64,000 bases of DNA. Source: Paraburkholderia phenoliruptrix (GTDB lineage: Bacteria; Pseudomonadota; Gammaproteobacteria; Burkholderiales; Burkholderiaceae). This document shows positions 61,253-64,000 of this stretch, one piece after another. The position numbers and the translations under genes were made by a program. Under the pieces are notes generated by a model that saw only the letters and a program-made list of their open reading frames with translations, ran no database searches and was not told the DNA's origin. The DNA lies in the NCBI RefSeq assembly GCF_902859825.1, contig NZ_CADIKB010000001.1:310001-374000 (forward strand), read 5' to 3'. Each line of letters opens with the position of its first letter. The first letter of the stretch is position 1.

Positions 61253-62233
61253 TTGTCGCATTCCGTTACCCGTCACACAGTGGGCGGATCCGTTGAACCA
61301 GGCGGTACGGGCTTGCCCGCCTCGGGCGGCGCGGCGGGTGCACATGCGCCCAATGCGCGTGCGCGTGGGCGCCGTCCTTCGCCCACGGCGCGGCGCCAAC
61401 GGCGTGCCGCGTTTCTGTTTCTCGCACCCGCCTGCGTGATGGTGGCCGTTTATGTGATCTGGCCGATCCTCTCGACAATACGCCTGAGCTTCTTCAACTG
61501 GGACGGCATGACGGAGCCGACGTTCGTCGGCCTCGCCAATTACGTCGAGCTCTTCAATGCGCAGACCTTCTACACGGCGCTGAAGAACAACCTGATCTGG
61601 CTGCTGCTGTTCCTGCTCGCGCCGCCGATGGGACTCGCCGTCGCGCTGTATCTGAACCAGGCGGTGGCCGGCATTCGCATCGTCAAATCGCTTTTCTTTG
61701 CACCGTTCGTATTGTCGGGCGTAGTCGTCGGACTGATCTTCTCGTGGTTCTACGACCCGACCTTCGGCCTGCTCGCGATGATTCTCGGCCACGGCGTGCC
61801 GGTACTCGGCGATCCGCGCTATGCGACCCTCGGCATCGTATTCGCCGCACTGTGGCCGCAAACCGCCTATTGCATGATTCTTTATCTGACCGGTCTCACG
61901 TCGCTCAATGCCGAGCAGATCGAGGCGGCGCGCATGGAAGGCGCGCGCGGCTGGTCAATGCTGTGGCACGTCATTCTCCCGCAATTGCGGCCGACCACCT
62001 TCATGGCAATCGTTGTCACGATTATCGGCGCGTTGCGCAGTTTCGACCTTATCTCCGTGATGACGGGCGGCGGGCCATTCGAGAGCTCGACGGTACTCGC
62101 CTATTACATGTACGACCAGGCCATCAAGTACTACCGCATCGGTTATTCGGCGGCAATTGCTGTCGTGCTGTTCGGCATCATGCTGGTGTACATCGTCTAT
62201 CATCTGCGGCGGATGCTGCGCGCCGAGCAATAA
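61253..62233 (+). CDS. carbohydrate ABC permease 1 (MalF/UgpA type)
   Basis: A 326-residue permease with six hydrophobic helices after a ~45-residue polar, Gly/Ala/Arg-rich N terminus. The EAA coupling loop is IEAARMEGARGWSMLWHVILPQLRPT, near residues 225-250. The start is TTG at 61253, chosen because GGAGG lies 6 bases upstream; no ATG is available before the conserved part. It lies 52 bases after the binding protein gene and 9 bases before the second permease. Confidence 0.88.
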   Translation: MSHSVTRHTVGGSVEPGGTGLPASGGAAGAHAPNARARGRRPSPTARRQRRAAFLFLAPACVMVAVYVIWPILSTIRLSFFNWDGMTEPTFVGLANYVELFNAQTFYTALKNNLIWLLLFLLAPPMGLAVALYLNQAVAGIRIVKSLFFAPFVLSGVVVGLIFSWFYDPTFGLLAMILGHGVPVLGDPRYATLGIVFAALWPQTAYCMILYLTGLTSLNAEQIEAARMEGARGWSMLWHVILPQLRPTTFMAIVVTIIGALRSFDLISVMTGGGPFESSTVLAYYMYDQAIKYYRIGYSAAIAVVLFGIMLVYIVYHLRRMLRAEQ

Positions 62234-62242
62234 GGAGCGACC

Positions 62243-63094
62243 ATGTTTCCCGTTCCAATCGACAAATGGAAACCGGCCTCGCGCCGCGTCTACAAACTGA
62301 CCTTGCCGATTGCATTGCTGATCTGGCTTTTGCCGATGATCGCCGTGCTCGTCACCTCCGTGCGCTCCACTGAAGAGCTCAGCGAGGGCAACTACTGGGG
62401 CTGGCCGAAGCACTTCGCGCTATTCGACAACTATCGCGAGGCGCTTACCACTTCGCCGATGCTGCATTACTTCTGGAATAGCGTGCTGATTACGGTGCCG
62501 GCGGTAGTCGGTTCGATTGCACTCGCGGCAATGGCCGGCTTCGCACTGGCGATCTATCGCTTTCGCGGCAACTCCTCGCTGTTCGCCACCTTCGTCGCGG
62601 GCAATTTCGTGCCGGTCCAGGTATTGATGATTCCGGTGCGAGATCTGTCGCTGCAACTCGGGCTGTTCAATACGGTCAGTGCGCTCATTCTCTTTCATAT
62701 TTCCTTTCAAACGGGCTTTTGCGCACTTTTCCTGCGCAACTTCATCAAGCAGTTGCCGTTCGAACTGGTAGAGGCAGCGCGAATAGAAGGTGCGAATGAA
62801 TGGACGGTGTTCTTCAAGATTATATTGCCGCTCATTCGCCCCGCTCTCGCTGCGCTGGCAATTCTGGTGTTCACATTCGTCTGGAATGACTACTTCTGGG
62901 CGTTGTGTCTGACGCAAGGCGACGACGCCGCGCCGATTACCGTCGGTGTCGCTGCATTGAAGGGACAATGGACGACCGCGTGGAATCTCGTGTCCGCCGG
63001 GTCCATCCTCGCGGCGTTGCCCTCGGTGGCGATGTTCTTTGCGATGCAGAAGCACTTCGTCGCAGGCTTGACGTTCGGCGCGACGAAGGGTTGA
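62243..63094 (+). CDS. carbohydrate ABC permease 2 (MalG/UgpE type)
   Basis: A 283-residue permease with six hydrophobic helices. The EAA loop is LVEAARIEGANEWTVFFKIILPLIRPA, near residues 175-200. AAGGAG lies 7 bases before the ATG. With permease 1, the binding protein and the MalK-type ATPase it completes the importer. It is the last gene of the operon and is followed by a strong GC stem. Confidence 0.92.
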   Translation: MFPVPIDKWKPASRRVYKLTLPIALLIWLLPMIAVLVTSVRSTEELSEGNYWGWPKHFALFDNYREALTTSPMLHYFWNSVLITVPAVVGSIALAAMAGFALAIYRFRGNSSLFATFVAGNFVPVQVLMIPVRDLSLQLGLFNTVSALILFHISFQTGFCALFLRNFIKQLPFELVEAARIEGANEWTVFFKIILPLIRPALAALAILVFTFVWNDYFWALCLTQGDDAAPITVGVAALKGQWTTAWNLVSAGSILAALPSVAMFFAMQKHFVAGLTFGATKG

Positions 63095-63100
63095 AGCGGT

Positions 63101-63127
63101 CGGCGGCTCGCACCGTGCGAGCCGCCG
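63101..63127 (+). terminator. hairpin after the galactoside operon
   Basis: A perfect 12-bp stem (CGGCGGCTCGCA / TGCGAGCCGCCG) with a 3-base loop starts 6 bases after the permease stop. No T-run follows, so it may stabilise the message or terminate weakly. Confidence 0.6.
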
Positions 63128-63327
63128 CTAACAGAATGGAAAGTCCGCAAGGCGCGCGCTGCCTTGCCGGCACGAATGGCAAACGTTTGCGCCGCTGTTG
63201 TCACGTTTCCCCTAATTAAAGATTGGGAAGGGCTTGTCGTTATCCAGTGAAATAAGTCAGACCGTCGAACTGACTCGTGCCTGAAGAATGGCACGCGCTG
63301 GACCAAAGCTCATCGGGGGTACTCATC

Positions 63328-64000
63328 GTGAATCAACAACGCTCGCCATGGACGCGCACGGCGGCTCCGGGCGAAGTCATCTACTCGGAAGGCTTCGTGG
63401 CCGACACCGTCATCTACGTGATTGCAGACGGCAAGGTCGAAATCTCCACTCAGTGCGATGAAAAAAAGGTCATTCTCGCCACGCTGGGCAAGGGTGAATT
63501 TTTCGGCGAAGCGGCGCTGCTGCCGCCCGAGCCGCGAGCGCATACCGCCAAGGCACTAAGCTTCTGTCAATTGACGGCCATCGCAGGCGGAATTGTCGAA
63601 GAGGAGCTGGAGCGCGTGTCGCCGCTGCTGCGCCACATCGTGCGCACGATGATACGGCGCGTCAAAAAGAAAGACGACATTCTTGCGACGAATACCCACG
63701 CCGATTTTCTGCCCGGCGTGCTGTCGTACGCGCATGTTCTCTCGTTGATGGCCGGCGCTGAGATGAATGACCGGTTCGATGCGCGCGCACGCCGTCCGCA
63801 AAACGAAGAAGTCTCGATTCCGCTTGCCGAAGTCCTCAAGAAGTGCAATGCCATTGCAGGTCATTCGCGACCGCACGTCATGGCCATGCTCAAGCGCATG
63901 GAAAAGCTCAACCTCGTGTCGATCGAATCCGGGCGCTCCGAGCGGCTCAACAATTCCGCCGGACGCTATTCGGCGAGCGACGGCGCGGCGGGCCGGCAGC
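63328..64000 (+). CDS. Crp/Fnr-like cyclic-nucleotide-binding protein, N-terminal part
   Basis: The first 224 codons of a gene that runs past the window edge without a stop. The start is GTG at 63328 with GGGGG 8-12 bases upstream. Residues about 10-85 form a cyclic-nucleotide-binding beta roll (APGEVIYSEGFVADTVIYVI, then LGKGEFFGEAALLPPE). A helical linker follows, then a segment (about 165-205, IPLAEVLKKCNAIAGHSRPHVMAMLKRMEKLNLV) that may be a variant DNA-binding domain but lacks an obvious canonical Crp recognition motif. Whether it binds cAMP, c-di-GMP or nothing is unknown. Confidence 0.78.
   Translation, partial: MNQQRSPWTRTAAPGEVIYSEGFVADTVIYVIADGKVEISTQCDEKKVILATLGKGEFFGEAALLPPEPRAHTAKALSFCQLTAIAGGIVEEELERVSPLLRHIVRTMIRRVKKKDDILATNTHADFLPGVLSYAHVLSLMAGAEMNDRFDARARRPQNEEVSIPLAEVLKKCNAIAGHSRPHVMAMLKRMEKLNLVSIESGRSERLNNSAGRYSASDGAAGRQ

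Noticed and set aside
1..64000. Mobile elements, CRISPR arrays, tRNA or rRNA genes
   Set aside because: Scanning both strands showed no transposase, integrase, regularly spaced repeats or recognisable RNA gene, and base composition is even throughout.

Overview
The window is 64 kb of uniformly GC-rich DNA from a betaproteobacterium of the Burkholderia/Paraburkholderia type. The evidence is a DUF4148 secreted protein, a CeoAB-OpcM / BpeEF-OprC type efflux operon with its llpE gene, flhDC master flagellar genes, an lhp-type hydroxyproline cluster and dense catabolic ABC-transporter operons. I see no rRNA, tRNA, CRISPR array, insertion sequence, integrase or prophage gene. It reads as ordinary chromosome rich in accessory metabolism. 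Two genes are cut by the window edges: an NAD-glutamate dehydrogenase at the left and a cyclic-nucleotide-binding protein at the right.

Layout. 1-4.4 kb: glutamate dehydrogenase tail, a CDF cation transporter, a purine nucleoside permease, a 24-codon candidate gene and a DUF4148 protein. 4.6-12.9 kb: LysR regulator divergent from llpE-adaptor-RND pump-outer membrane factor, a complete drug efflux operon. 13-20 kb: a sulfur-scavenging type cluster (MetQ-like binding protein, flavin monooxygenase, MetN-like ATPase, MetI-like permease, SfnB/DszC-like flavoprotein), then an NRAMP transporter. 20-22.7 kb: flhDC and a YeeE/YedE transporter. 23-26.5 kb: an XRE/MmyB-type regulator divergent from an NTF2-like protein, a small membrane protein, a FucU-like mutarotase, a DoxX protein and an unknown 90-residue protein. 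26.7-30.7 kb: two MFS transporters and an orphan, degenerate response regulator.

30.7-36.8 kb is a trans-4-hydroxy-L-proline catabolic locus (deaminase, epimerase, three-part dehydrogenase, AraC regulator). 38-44 kb is a quinate/shikimate to protocatechuate locus (fused dehydroshikimate dehydratase, type II dehydroquinase, quinate/shikimate dehydrogenase, MFS transporter, TetR regulator). 44-47.6 kb pairs a FAD amine oxidase-like protein and a DapA-family lyase with a divergent LysR regulator. 47.8-50.8 kb is an unusually long bifunctional penicillin-binding protein. 50.9-55.1 kb is a fructose/ribose-type ABC operon with a ROK repressor. 55.5-63.1 kb is a LacI-controlled operon with a lactose-type ABC transporter and a GH42 beta-galactosidase.

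The most informative non-coding signals are palindromes beside regulators. They include a promoter with overlapping operator before the frc-like operon, a 16-bp LacI-type operator, paired 15-bp sites beside the MmyB regulator, and a clear promoter with a palindrome downstream of it before flhD. The most unusual proteins are the penicillin-binding protein with a long insert between its SxN and KTG motifs, the response regulator that lost its acidic pair and lysine, and the LlpE homologue with aspartate in place of the nucleophilic serine. I found no obviously new multi-gene defence or mobile system.
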